Shown here: positions 36,530 to 49,302 of the stretch, piece after piece | Numbering within the stretch: the stretch's first letter is position 1 | How the letters are laid out: each line of letters begins with the position of its first letter | NCBI GenBank assembly: GCA_024138025.1 | Contig: JAMXBD010000582.1 | Location: 620,001-684,000 of the forward strand | DNA from: Combretum micranthum | Lineage: Eukaryota; Streptophyta; Magnoliopsida; Myrtales; Combretaceae | Direction: 5' to 3' | DNA length: 64,000 bases | The notes under the pieces: model-generated | What the model saw: the letters and a program-made list of their open reading frames with translations, nothing else | The model's database searches: none | What the model was told of the DNA's origin: nothing | Position numbers and translations under genes: made by a program

Positions 36530-36850
36530 AATCAACATCAATGTTATTGTTATTCCTATAAGTAGGATTATGATTATTACTATTATTATTACTATTGAGT
36601 ACAGTATTTAGTATTATTGATATTTTCATCACGAGTCATTAGGATTATTTATACTGTTATTTTTACATTAAGTTTACTATATTTATATAATCAATAATTC
36701 TATTATTATTTTTGTCACTAATATTATTATTTACTAATAGTATGATGATGGTTGCTATTATTATACTTGTATTTATTACTAATATTGATATTAATTTTTC
36801 AATACTAATATTACTGATAATACCATATTATTAAACTTAGCTTATTTTGC
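36530..36850. repeat. Low-complexity ATT/TTA-rich stretch in LTR-F
   Basis: Irregular ATT, TTA and GTT triplet repeats over about 300 bp without coding potential. Probably a decayed trinucleotide microsatellite. Confidence 0.65.
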
Positions 36851-39302
36851 AATAAAAATGAAATTGAAGTATAATAAAAATTTGATATATCTAAACTTCA
36901 TAGATATACGATTTTATAATTTTTGAAAGATATAGATACTAGAACATACCTTTAAATAAATAAAAATACTAATATTAAGATATAGATAAGGTTGACAGGC
37001 AAAGAATTAATAAATAAAAATCTTCTACTGAAAGCAGTAGGATTTAAGAAAAAGACAAACCCTTTAAATAAAAATATAGATAGCCACTAAAATCAAGGAA
37101 AGCAAAATGAAATAAATAACAGATAAATATTCATTACTATGGGGATTAAAACCTTAATAAAAACTGTATCAAATACCGATACGAATAATAATAGGCACCT
37201 ATAAGGATTCGATTAAATTACTAAACGACGCAATAATTAATATAACGGGCTTAGTTTAATATCCGGCAAATGAGATCAGCGCCTTTAATTCTAGGAAGAC
37301 TTCTCTTACAGAAATAGTCCAATAATGAATCTTTGTTATTTCCTTTCATAGGAAAATAGATTAATTCTTGGACTTCTGGTAGCTTATACAACAATTTAGC
37401 AAGGACCACAGGTGAGTTACTTGACTTTATCACATTATTTGTGCTTGTAGTATAGTCGCATTGGAATAATATATATATTCAATTGATATGCATGTGTGAT
37501 TGGGAATAATGCATGATGAGTGGTGTATGATTGAATGACAAAGTACCATAATATAAGTGATAATACTATTGTATGATAAATGTCATATGAAGCATGTTGA
37601 TGATTGTCTGTAAATTGTATGACCGCCTTAAACTTAATTAACAATTACCGGTACTATAAATGAAATGGACATGCATCGCATGATTTGCATAAATTGCATT
37701 TGAAGATATGGCAGCCTACTACGTGTTAGTATTTCGATTCTCTGGTAATGCTTGGTTTTTCTAGGCAAGAAGCTATTAGTCCTATGCAAGATTACCTTTG
37801 TTCCGTGGTTTCATAGGAACTAACTAGTAATGAAGGACGTTGCCTATAGTATCGCTATAAAATGACTAACGCTTAGTGGAGTTTCTAAGTCTTAAAACAG
37901 GAATTGAGTGTCGAAAGTATAAAGAGATAACGACAATGAGGATTGTGGCTTTCCTATATGCTTTGTCTCTCCTGGGTAGGTGGGCCATAGTATCGAGTTC
38001 CTTCAACCTCAATGAGAGGGCGTAAATCTCCATCCTGCTTTGAATTCTAAATCATTCAAGCTTGTAATGTGCATATAATTGATTATTGCATTGCATATGA
38101 TTGATAATTATACTTGTTTGTTATTGGTTGATGTGTGGTCTGGTCAGGTTATCTCACTGAGCCCGTGGTTCGCTCATCCCCAACAGTTTTTGTGCAGGAT
38201 TAATACTAGCTGGGATTGGGTTAGGAATGTGTTAAGAGAGCATCTCCAGCGAACTCTATTGAAGATAGAGGTATAGGATACGGAAACTTAGAATGTAAAT
38301 TAGATAAATTTTGAATTTTGTATGTTGTAGTTTGAAACCCACTTTTACCATTTGGTAGGGGATACTGATTCTCTGCAATCTTGGTAGAAATTAGAAAATT
38401 GGATTTCATAATTGAAATCTGTAATATATTATATCATTTATATGATAAACATTTATAAATAAATAGAGTCTTGTACACTCTAACTTGCAAGATGGCTCTC
38501 ATATTACGGGTGCACACGTGATATGATAGCTTTAGATTTATCCTACTAGGCCCCATATTAAGGTCGTGACACTTACACTCTCTAAACTCTCCTAATTATT
38601 TTTCTCTTCCTTTCCCCTCTTCTTGCCATAAGCCACCACCACTGGCTACCCCTCACACACACATATCCATACACTTTAATTTCTCCTCTTTAGGTGAACA
38701 CTCACACGTACCTCCATAATATTACCACGTTGTGTTATGAAAAATTTCATGAATTTTCCTATAGAGAAAAACTTGACCCATGATGCCTGAAAACTAGGGA
38801 TGAAAATGCTAGTTTGAAACTTGTAATGAGTTGTTATGTTGTTATGATTATGATATTATGTTTATGTTGTTTGTGTCTTGTTATCTAATCTAACTTCATA
38901 TAATAAGTATCTATATATGTGACAATAATTTTTAGAGCATATTGCTTACTAACTTAACATTTATTTCTTACATTTATATTATTTCATGCAATTTACTTAT
39001 TAAATGCTTTGAGACTTGTCTTTAATCTAAGTCTCAAATTTGTCCTTATTCAAGACAAAATAAATGGGGACTTGTCCAAGTCCCAGAAAGCCTTGTTCAA
39101 ATTCTAAGACTTCTATTTTATTTTATCTTGTTTTGCTTTTAATTATATTATAAGGTGGCTGCATTATTTCACGTCCCAACAAGACTTGATCATAAGCTAA
39201 GTCTCCCATGCTTTAATTTCTTATCTTTATGTTCTTTATTACTATTATCTTTATCTTCATGATTTTTTATTCAAAAAGTTGGTTTTTGGTTGAGCATATT
39301 TT

Positions 39303-40699
39303 TGATCAAGTTTTATAAATTAATTTCTATTAAATCGTTCTTAAGATCTAGTCAAAGCTAGGCAAGTATACCTATCGCATGTAGTATAAAATGAAATATA
39401 GGGTTGTATTCCTCGAGGATCTTGATAAGCACTATTACTCACCTTTTTCCAATTATCTAGCTTATAAAATTGAGTGAGTAATGTTATTAAACTATTAATT
39501 ACGCTACATATCTGCTACCTATTGCTACCAAAGTCACAAACACACTGTAATTAAACTAGATATTACATTTGAGTAATTTAGACCTTGCTTCGCCACTAAA
39601 CTAATCATGTGAATCAAGAACACTGCTTACAATGTTATTAGATCTCTTAACTGCAAAATTTAATTAATACATTAATGTCTTTCTTAAGATCACTAACATC
39701 CAATTCTAAGTTTATCCACTGGAATATCTTCTTGGGCTAACAGCAATCCAGAATCGCTTTATGTTTAGGAATTCTTTACTTAATATAAGTAGGTTCAAAA
39801 GAATTTCACAATCCTATCTCTAAAATAATAGTGATTCTTATCAACAGTTAAGATCCATTCAAGAGGATGATCTCTTGATCTATCCCAATGAAATCTAACA
39901 TGGATTTACATCGTGTATTATACAAATTCATGATGCAATGAGACAAACTGTTGAATTAAGAAAGATTAATAACTTGAATTATGGCACATGGAATTACATG
40001 ACAAATCTAGGGTTTTGCAAAATCTAAATTTCAATAATTACTTCTCCATTGATCCAATAATATAAAACACATATTGAAAGACGTAAGAAGGAAACATGCA
40101 TAATTCCTTTTTCAATGCTTTAGATCTTTTTTATCTTCATTAGTCCAAGGGAATGTGGATCTCTCCTACTCACTTCTTTCAAATAGGTGTATCTTATGAT
40201 GTAATGGATGTGTTTTTTTTTTTTTTTTTTGCCTTATGTAATGGATAAGTTGTATTTATAGGTTCTCACATGATAGGATACGATAAGGTATCTTTTCCTC
40301 ATCTTGGTTCGTCCTCATACATTTTCAAATAATAGTTATATAACTTCTTACATAGAAACAAGAGAGATCAACACTCCATCATGGGTGTGACACAGGTAAT
40401 GATTTTGGCGGCATAAATTTCCATGCATATGACACCCATTATTTAACTCTAAACTTCATTAGCATTGATCACCACCTCCATCATGCCCGTGATGAGGATG
40501 GTGATGAGCGCAAGTCTCAATTTTTCCTCTCTTCATGTCCATGATTACTTTAGAATTCAATGCTGTTACTTGTATCTTCTATCACTGCCTCAACCACAGT
40601 CGTGGTATACCTTTAATCTTCAAATCTTAAACTTGAATTGGCTTTTCTTTTATCTAAATGAAATTGACCACTATTTCATAAAGTAAATAAACCCTATCA
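39303..40699 (-). mobile_element. Solo Athila-like LTR, TSD ATTTT
   Basis: A 1397-bp LTR, TGATCAAGTTTTATAAATT..AACCCTATCA on the plus strand, flanked by ATTTT at 39298-39302 and 40700-40704. The segment GTCAAAGCTAGGCAAGTATACC near its plus-strand start is laid out as in the LTR at 1446-2863, and an AAACCCTAGATTTG word occurs on its sense strand. It has no gag, pol or primer site. A run of 18 T lies near 40213-40230. Confidence 0.85.
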
Positions 40700-43600
40700 A
40701 TTTTTATGTTCATGTACATAGAGTATTCATAGTGATGTTATTATGCCAAAATAAAGTCTCAAACCTTATAAATTGACCATTCTTTATTATGTAAAACATT
40801 CATTTAAGACTCATTCTCAAGACATGAGGAAAATCTTTTATCAAAGAGGAAATTTTAAAACAAGATCATCCTCTTACATTTTTTAAATGTTGAGACTATA
40901 GGCATGATTTTAGGAAATTGTTCCTCACAATCATATAAGGTTCCATGTTTTGAAAAATAAAATTTATAAAACAAAATTTTGGTCATGAATATATATGATG
41001 GCAAAAGCTTTCAAATTAAATAAAGTAAAGTATGAAATCGTAATTTTAAGTTAAATCACCCATTTATAAAGTTTTAGGAAATAAAGTTTTGCTATGACAA
41101 TTAAAAGCTAATTTTTCCATAAACTTGAGTTTTTAACTTTTCATAACATCGTTTTAATAAAAATTCTACTTAAACAACATCATTAGGACATGCGTGTAAA
41201 ATGAGTTACTATTATTGTCTAGTAATTTTCTTTTAAGAATAGAAATGATCTCACGCCCCGAGGAGTACCTTAAACTTAGCAGTCTACCGTACACAATACT
41301 AAAGCCTAGGAATGACTACCTTAGTCACACAAAGGCTTCCATATCATGTACAAGGCGTATATCACAACCAAGGGAATACATCGGAGTATTGCAATTTATA
41401 TTGATAACGATGAAGTAACAAGTCAAAGAAAATACTTATCATAAAATATAAATATGGTTGATTACAAATCTTAGGGGCATACCGCTGCTATTGTCTTTAA
41501 GTCTATATAAATACATTTCTTAGAAATCTCCAAAATACTAATATAGCATACATTGCATATAAGGAAATTACAAAATAACTTCATCCTATATTCCCATTGC
41601 TTCCATAAGAGTTTAAAATCCATCAGTGACTTCCTTAATGTCATGTTTTTCGAATAGAGCGACGAGTATACCTGTTTCAACAAAGATCTATGGGGGTATA
41701 AGCTTACAACTAGCTTAGTGAGATATTCCCTTTCATTTGCACCATGATATCAAACAAGTTTATTTAATTCTCACACTATATGCTATGCATCTAATCACAT
41801 GATTACACAAATATATATATAGTTATCTGGAAACCATAAATAAATGGATTTACCCCTTCATATCGAAGATTAGGGAATTATTGATAAAGATCTTCTCGAC
41901 CTTCTACTGCTAGTCCCCAGGCCCTCGCCTAAAGCGTTTGGTTGGCATGGCTCCGAACCTAGAGTCGCATTCCTTGAACGATGTAGATTCTCTAGGAAAG
42001 AGCATGGCCCATGTCCCAGCATGCTAACAGCCCATCCAACTCTACGCGTAGGAGTAGCAGCCTTCCAAAAGAAATGTGACTCAATGGATGCTATGCTTGA
42101 ACGTTTTATTTTGCTTAAGTCAAACCTTATTAAGGTTTCTTAGGGGCGATCAAATAATTTAGCAAACAATAAGCAAGCATATATGTATGTAGACAAAATA
42201 CTTAGACAAACAATTCAAAGTTACGATATTCTTAATTCTCATTTCATCACAAAAGCATAGAATCACACATGCATATATATCTCTGAATTCCCCATACATG
42301 TCTATTTTTATATTTTTTTTCTTAGTATACTAATATCACTACTCTACAAGTACAAGCAAGGTAATGAAATTGTGAGGGAAAACTCACTTGTCCATTTTGC
42401 AATCTTTTTTAGTCGTAGTAATCCTGAGGAAGCGAAATCCTATATTCCTCGTCACCTAGACAAAAGAAATACCCGGAATGAGTATTTCGTAGAAGTTCTA
42501 CTTAAACTTTCTAATTTTATTTTACTATATTCATCACAAATCACATAGAATGAAATTCCAACTTAAAATGGCCATAACTTGTTCATTTTAAATCAAAATT
42601 TCACATATAATATATCGTTTTCTACCTATTCAAAAAGATCTATCTATTTCTAAGGTTATTTCCGTCATAAAAAGCTATTTGGGTTTGGAAACGGTGGGGT
42701 GTAGAATCATTACAAAATTCAAAGTCCTTAAAACATAATTTTTCAAACTTTTCTTCATCTAAAAATCTTTAAGCAAAAATATAGATATATGATTGAAAAA
42801 TCCTTTGAATATATATATACACATACATATTGACTCATATTGTATGCATGATTTTAGTGACGTTCCCTCAAAATAAAGTTTGTAATAATTTTGTAAAGAT
42901 AGAGTTTTGTGAAGAGTCATTCTTTGACTTGTGATTAATTTGCTGAGACTTAGCAACAAGAAAGTCATACTTTAAAATCCTTAAAGGTTTTATATTATTC
43001 ACAAATTCTTATTCAATAATTTATTTTTATAAAACATGGTTATATCTATTTGTGACATAAAAACCAAATGTATTTCTTTTAAAGAATTTTCTAGGTTTGA
43101 CTCTTTAAACAAAATTCTAATTTTTAGATTTTGTAAGTGTGAGACTTAATTAAAGAAAATCATGATTTCATACTTATTTTAAGCCCATGTATGTTTTATT
43201 TTCATGTTCAACTCTTTTAACTAATTATTTTCCAAAATAAGAACCTTTATGTGGTTATGAGGAAAATCATTCCAAGTTGTATGAAAGATGTTTCAAGCTT
43301 TAGCATATGAGAAAAAGTTAGTGAGTGACTTATTCTAAACCCTTATGCTTATAATATTTCTTTATTAATTCATAATTTTTCCACACATAGACCTCTATTT
43401 GAAAATCTTTAGTTTATTACAAGCGAGTGCCCAATCACTATAAATATTATTTGTATTTTCTTAATTCCATAAAAATGGATTTTTGCTTCTTAAAACTTAG
43501 TTCCTTAAGTTGTATACTGATTTTTCTTCTAAGTGGATTTTAACTTAGTGAGTAGATCTTAAACTCGACTTAGAAAGATTGTTTCGTTCCTAATTTTAAT

Positions 43601-44680
43601 TATGAAGTTGGTAAAAATCCTATAATTAAGTTTTTATAAAAATTTATATAACAAGGAATTGTCACATTAGAGTTTTAATAAATCTTATGTTATTTATTTG
43701 AAAAGAGAAAGTTTATTTGCTTAGTTACTTCTTGAAAAAATCCCCTTTGTTGATACTTTCAAAAATCCATGATAATCTTGTCTAAGTTTTTGAAAATAAT
43801 TTATTAAAAACAATTTCCAAGTCTTTGATGGAAAAATTTTTATTAAGTGACAAAATTTATTTTAAAAAGAGCTTAGTCTTGTTTTTTCTTATTTAAAAAA
43901 ATCTCTTCTTCGTTTTTGTTGAGACAGAAATCAATGTGATCATGCATGAATATGAATATGTACTAGTAACACAACAAAAATAAGAAGAAGAAGAAAAATG
44001 AAAAATATAAGGATGAGCAAGAAATAAATATCAAGTATTGAAAGTTGTAGCTTAATTTTAAGGCTTCCGGACTTAGTCATGGGCAAGTCCAAAAAGAAAA
44101 ACAAAAGAAATTAGAAAATCGTTTTGACTTGATAAGGACAAGTCTAAGACTAGAAAGACTAGTCTTAATATTAAAGCATGAAATAAATAAATAAATTGAA
44201 AAGCATAATAAATAAATAATGGTTATGTTAGTGAGCTTATATGCTCTAAGAAATATATATAGATACATAAATATAGATAATATAATAGGAGTTAGGTTAA
44301 AACAACAACAACAACAACAACAATAATAATAATAATAGCATGTACATAATAACAATAATGAAACAACATAATAATAAAATGAAATTTGTTCATGAACAAG
44401 AATAAAACATGAACATAGTATTTCTTCCATAACATTTAAATGTTACATACACCATGGTCAAGTTAAGTTACATGACATGGCAAGAAAATATAGGGAAGGA
44501 ATTTACCTAAGGTACAAATATGAGTGGTAGTTAAAGAGAGGTTTTGGTAGTATGTGAATGGATGAAATGTGGGAAAATTGGGAAAGTGAAAAGAGATTTT
44601 TGGAGAGAGGATTTGAGGAGTGATTTTACGAGAATTTTGTTATGGTATATGAGTGTGTGAAAGAAATGAAGGGAAATTGA

Positions 44681-44690
44681 GTATTTATAG
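44681..44690 (-). promoter_or_regulatory. TATA box of the second LTR-B
   Basis: The minus strand reads CTATAAATAC at the position conserved among the long LTRs. Confidence 0.6.
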
Positions 44691-44877
44691 AGTTTTGTGG
44701 AGGGAAATTTATGTAATTAAAATAAAATGAAAAAGAAAAATAAATAGATATAATAGGGAGAGGGGGCGCCGGTCATAGCATAGGGAAGAGGGAGAGAGTT
44801 GATTTTTTTGTATTTTTGTAGAAATAATGTGTAAGGTGTGATATGAATAAAATTGTATGGGAAAGGTAAATTGTAAG

Positions 44878-45584
44878 TAGGGATGCAACTGGGGCGGGCT
44901 TGGGATGGGTCATATAAAAACCGAACCCGACCCGTGATCTTCAGGGTTTTATGTACAATTCCCAACCTACCCCTACAGGGTCATGGTCCTAACACCTCCC
45001 CCCATTGACCCGATTTTATTTTTTCGCTTTTTTCTTTTTTTCCTTTTTATTTCTTTTAATTTATCATTTGTCTACTTATTTTCATGATATATTCTTCATT
45101 TTATTTTTTTGTTTCAATTGCTTTTCATTTGATGGTAAAGCTACAAAAAAAAAAAAAAAGTCAATAAGGTAGACAATTGATTTTTGATGTATGATAATCA
45201 ATTTGTACCACAACATAGTAGAATTTACTTTACTTGAGGATTGACATAGATACATAAATACGAATATTATCTCTTATTAATTATAAAAAAGCATGACGTT
45301 CTCAATGAGACAAAAAAATAAATTATACAATCATAGAGCTATAAAAATAATAAAAATTGGATATATCAAAGTTTTGATGTTATAAAACTGTTTTTTTTTT
45401 TATTATTAATCTTAGCGGGTTGGGTCGATCCTATAAGGTCATAACTACAACCCAAACCCGACCCGTGATCCTAGAGGGTCACAAAAATTTTCCCTAAACT
45501 CGTCTCATTACCTTATAGGGTTTAATCTTATAAGGTTTTTAGCAGGTTGGGTGCCCTATAACGACCCGCTCAGTTGCATCCCTA
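44878..45584. mobile_element. Non-autonomous hAT-type DNA transposon
   Basis: 707 bp with terminal inverted repeats TAGGGATGCAACTGGGGCGGG (left) and the inverted counterpart CCCGCTCAGTTGCATCCCTA (right), flanked by a perfect 8-bp duplication ATTGTAAG at 44870-44877 and 45585-45592. An 8-bp TSD with TAGGGATG-type ends is the mark of the hAT superfamily. Subterminal inverted ACCCGACCCGTGATC words occur on both sides, as usual for transposase-binding regions. There is no transposase frame, so it would need a partner element to move. It sits in the second LTR-B. Confidence 0.92.
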
Positions 45585-46345
45585 ATTGTAAGAGATAGAT
45601 ATGATAGAGTATAAGAATATAATGTAAGAAAAAGTAGAGATAGTGTAAACCCCTAAATTTTCGGAATCGGTTTAGCATAAAACCCTAAACCAGAAGTCAA
45701 ACGGAACCCTAAAGGTCAACAAAACCCTAGTCTACCGTATCAAACTAAATCCGACATTGCCGTTTTCCTGGCCCTGAAAAACGAAGTTGGATTTATTAGC
45801 TAGAATAGTTCGTAATAACCATAGGTTTTATAAAAAGTTCAGTTTCGTGAAATTCGGGTGTCCTTCGAACCCGATCGGACATAGTTCTCGAAAACGTGTC
45901 GGGAAGATCGCAATAGTAAAAATATTCGAATATACCGTTAGACTCTAAAAATATAAGTTTTTCAAAAATATCAGTTTCGTAATTTTTCGGTAAGTAAAAA
46001 TAACAGATATAGCTATTATACGCGTATTTTCTTACTACCGGTGCATTAATTGTCATATTTACTTTACATTACACTATTCATTACTATTCTACACTATTAT
46101 TTTATCTCTACTTTTTCTTACACCTATTCTTATACTCTACATAACCTATAATCTTAACTTTTTACCTTTCCCATAACTTTATATCACATCTATCTTACAT
46201 ATTATATCTTTTATTTTCCAAAAAGTCAAAAAATAAATCAATTTCCCCTCTAAAGGACAATGGCCGGCGCCCCATCTCTCTCTTCCCTCTCAATTTGTTT
46301 TTTTTTGCATTTATTTTAATCACACAAAAATCACTCCTCAAAATC

Positions 46346-46356
46346 CTATAAATACC
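46346..46356 (+). promoter_or_regulatory. TATA box of the 5' LTR
   Basis: CTATAAATACC, 702 bp into the LTR and preceded by CAAAATC. The same site is kept in the 3' LTR, the solo LTR-A, LTR-B and LTR-D. It is the likely start region for the genomic transcript of the element. Confidence 0.7.
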
Positions 46357-46758
46357 CCGTCCTCTTTCACTTCTTTCACACAACTTCTATACTAAAATTA
46401 CTCCCTCAAAATCTCTCAAGAATTCTCTCCAAGAAGTTCTTACAAGAAAAGCTCTCTTAGTCTTTCTTTAAGTAAGCTTTCTTCAAGAAAATCCTCCAAG
46501 CTTTCTTCATGTTCACTCTACTTAGTATGAGCTTAGTGTGTGTTTTCTAAACCATGAAGGTTAGAAAGCAACAATAGGTTCATACTTTGTTTTTGTTCAT
46601 AATCATAATTCCTTTATGTTCTTATGTTCATTTATGTCTTTTTATGTTCATAATTATCTACTATATCTACATAGCTATATATATTATTTAGAGCATATAA
46701 GCTCATGATCTTGCAATTTATTTACTTCAATGCAATTTATTTATTTCAAGTTGTTTTT

Positions 46759-46828
46759 AAGACTAGTCTCTAGTCTTAGACTTGTCCTCATCAAGTCAAA
46801 ACAAGACTTTCTTTCTTTCACGTTATTT
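46759..46828 (+). promoter_or_regulatory. Cluster of three hairpins in transcribed LTR-A
   Basis: Stem 1 is AAGACTAG with CTAGTCTT, loop TCT. Stem 2 is GACTTG with CAAGTC. Stem 3 is GGAACTA with TAGTCCC (GGGACTA in the 3' LTR at 55247-55270). It lies about 410 bases after the TATA box, so it should be in the RNA. Comparable hairpins with changed sequence but kept pairing occur in LTR-B, LTR-D and LTR-G. Confidence 0.65.
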
Positions 46829-48197
46829 TATTATGGAACTAGTTTACTTCTTAGTCCCGGGAGCCTTGAAAAAGCTAAGACTCCAATACTTGACTTTATT
46901 ATTATGATTTATATTATTATGGTTATTATTATTATTCTCATAATCATAATCATGTTCATTTAGATTGTTGTCCATAATTTTATTTAAACAAAGAGAAGAA
47001 TTTTGTCACTTAGAAATAAGTTTATGTAAAGTATAAAATCAACACAAAATAAACTCATTCCTTTTCATGTTACCAAAAAGAGAACTCACTATAATTTTAT
47101 AAACTACTTTTGCTTTGAAAAGATACTAAAATCTTTATTATCCCACATTGTTTTTCAAAAGAAGATATTTTTGTTAAAATGGTTCTTTTCATAAGAAAAA
47201 AAAATACGATGGATGACTAAGGAAATTTTTAAGTAAAGACCTTTGCAAAACAAATAGGCAAAGAAAATTTATGGTTTGAAAATAATAAAATTATTTCTTT
47301 TCAAATTACAAAAAGAAGTTAATGAGATTATAGAAATTAGGTTTTCTACAAAAAGTCCTTAATTGTTCCACATTGTTTTTATGAAGAAAACAAATTTTCA
47401 TACATGGATGATTATTTTTGAAAATATGAGACATGAGAAAAAAGAATGAGAAATATCAAGTAAAGATTTTGCAAAACAAGTAAACAAAGGAATTTACACA
47501 GGAAAATGAAGAAAAGCATATTTCCTAGAAAACTTCAAATATAGTATTAATGTAACTTAGAAAATAGAAAAGTTTTTTTCAACGGTCACTTAGAAAAAAG
47601 ATAAATAAAACCACATAAAACGTTTTAGAAAACAAAGAAAGCAAGGTATTCATTTATGGAAATTTACAAAAACAATTTTCAAAAAGCTTCAACCCGACAT
47701 GTTTTACCTAAGAAAAATAATTGGAAACAGGACACTTGAGCATGCTTAAATATGAGTTATATAGTTATAAAAAGAGGAATTTCTCAACTATAAGATAACT
47801 AAGTATTTTAATCAAACAAATTTGATTTCTTGAACCAAAGTTGTTTTTACTTGGAAATCCGTGGTGAATTTTGTCGCCACTTTTTCGGAGCCTATATGGC
47901 TTGTTTGTGGAAATAATTTTGAAATGGGTAGATCTTTTCGAGTAGATAGAAATCGGTATATTATATGCGCGATTCCGAGTTAAAATGACCAAGTTATGGC
48001 CATTTTAAGTTGGAACATTCTTCTATACGAACTTTAACGTTCTTTGACATTGTTTTGTCAAAATTCAAGAAAATCATCAAGAAAAACTCATTGTGGGTAT
48101 TTTCTTTGGTTAGGTACCCGAGGAAGGATTCTTTACCCAGAACTATTACGATTAAGTGGTGTGTGAACGACTCATCCGCTTAGAGGAATAGACGACA

Positions 48198-48211
48198 ATG
48201 GCATCGTGAGT
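48198..48211 (+). promoter_or_regulatory. ATG followed by a splice-donor-like site in the 5' LTR
   Basis: ATGGCATC followed by GTGAGT, a strong match to a plant 5' splice site. The same arrangement occurs in nearly every long LTR of the window. A pyrimidine-rich TTTCTTTTACGTAG at 49417-49430, just before the first ORF, could be the acceptor, which would remove the primer site from a spliced RNA. This is inference from sequence only. Confidence 0.45.
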
Positions 48212-48522
48212 TTATTTCCATTAAATGCTACACTTGTTGTGCTTGTAAATTAGTTGCACTAGAGTTAGGAAAAGATAAACCGATATGCATGTAAAATAAT
48301 TCCTTGAAAGAATTCTAAGAATATCGAAGCCGAATTGTTCTAAGTGATTGTTTTAGTTTAATATTGATTTGTGTGAAATTCCTTGATCACATAAAGTTGA
48401 AAATAATTATGTTATGACTTTATAAATTAATGAACTCATGCATACCACGAAGTGAGTCACATTGCATGGTTGGGTTATTATCCTTGGGTGAGAAGGATAG
48501 TAAGCTCATGTCGAAAGCAACA

Positions 48523-48684
48523 CTTGGCGGAGATCCGAAAGCGATTGCTTGGCGGCTTAATGGAATATGCTTGGCGGTTGATCCGAAAGCAAGGTCAAAT
48601 CAAGTAGATTCGGAATACTTGGCGATGAGTGCTCGCAAGTTTAAAAGTTTTTAATGAATGCTTGGCGATGAGTGCTCGCAAGCT
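48523..48684 (+). repeat. CTTGGCG word array in the 5' LTR
   Basis: CTTGGCG occurs at 48523, 48548, 48570, 48618 and 48661, with GATCCGAAAGC twice and GATGAGTGCTCGCAAG twice between. The 3' LTR has the matching array at 56934-57090 with small changes. Confidence 0.75.
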
Positions 48685-49290
48685 TAAATTTTCTGTTATT
48701 AAAACTACTTGTTTTGAGGATAAGTATCACCAAACCCCGAATGGAGGGCGTAAATCCATTCAACATATAGTTCCCGGAAAGCTATATGCTTGTTTGCCCA
48801 CGTGTTGTGCATTACATATGTGATTAACCAACTTGTTTGAATCTTGTTACAAGAAGTTATTTATGGAAATAGTTCTCACTAAGCCTATTAGCTTATACCC
48901 CGATAGATATCTTTTGCAGTTCCCGTACTTATGGTTAAGGCCACGTGGACCATGCGGGCAGGTAATCCCTTTGAACATTAGAAACTGGGTAAAGTAGCAT
49001 AGTATTAGCATGCAAATATTTATATAATAGTTAGTAATTTAGGGTGTTGTCCTAAGTTTGTAAAGTCTTTGCCATGAACAATAATTATTGTGAATCCTCT
49101 TTTCTTAATATGTTTTTATATCTCCTTAAGCTTCATTATTCCATATATGGTCCTCTAAAATTGTGAAAGTAAGCCTTACACTTAATATAAAAGCTTTTGG
49201 AAATGACTAAGGTTGTCATACTTAAGCTTTAATATTGAGTGTGGCGGACTGTCACGTTTAGGGTACCCATTGGGGCGTGACAGTTTAAGT

Positions 49291-49302
49291 TGGTATCAGA
49301 GC
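49291..49302 (+). other. Primer-binding site of the complete element (initiator tRNA-Met)
   Basis: TGGTATCAGAGC, eight bases after the 5' LTR end, is complementary to the 3' end of initiator tRNA-Met and primes minus-strand DNA synthesis. Confidence 0.93.

Larger units (their letters stand above)
32320..38571 (+). mobile_element. LTR-F, about 2.6 kb, split by a solo LTR-A
   Basis: Probable start TGTAAATCCCTAGG at 32320 and clear end CCATATTAAGGTCGTGACA at 38571, with LTR-A inserted at 32507-36163. It shares with LTR-E the TCTCTCCTGGGTAGGTGGGCCA segment near 37965 and a GTTATCTCACTGAGCC..TTCGCTCA segment near 38148. It carries a donor-like GTGAGT at 37422-37427 and diverged repeats of about 190 bp near its start. 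CTTAC occurs at 38572-38576 and at 32312-32316, the latter three bases before the TG, so the TSD is probable but not perfect. No internal region is seen, so it is probably a solo LTR. Confidence 0.68.
45644..49282 (+). repeat. 5' LTR of the complete LTR-A element
   Basis: Begins TGTAAACCCCTAAATTTTCG and ends CATTGGGGCGTGACA. It holds the TATA box (46346), the hairpin set (46759-46828), the shared block (47930-48013), ATG plus a donor-like site (48198-48211), a GGCG word array (48523-48684) and the CTCACTAAGCC..CCCCGATAG block near 48875. The last 34 bases can fold as CTGTCACG pairing with CGTGACAG around a GGGTACCC centre. Confidence 0.95.

Noticed and set aside
46730..46963. Similar short frames at 46730-46963, 55124-55369, 34817-35080, 44077-44430 and 6849-7046
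   Set aside because: They overlap the hairpin cluster. Similarity between them follows from the shared RNA-structure sequence, not from a kept protein frame.
48430..48823. Short frames of 64-79 codons repeated in both LTRs of the complete element (also 56842-57081)
   Set aside because: They coincide with the CTTGGCG array and exist twice only because the LTR does. There is no domain and no conservation of frame in other LTR families.
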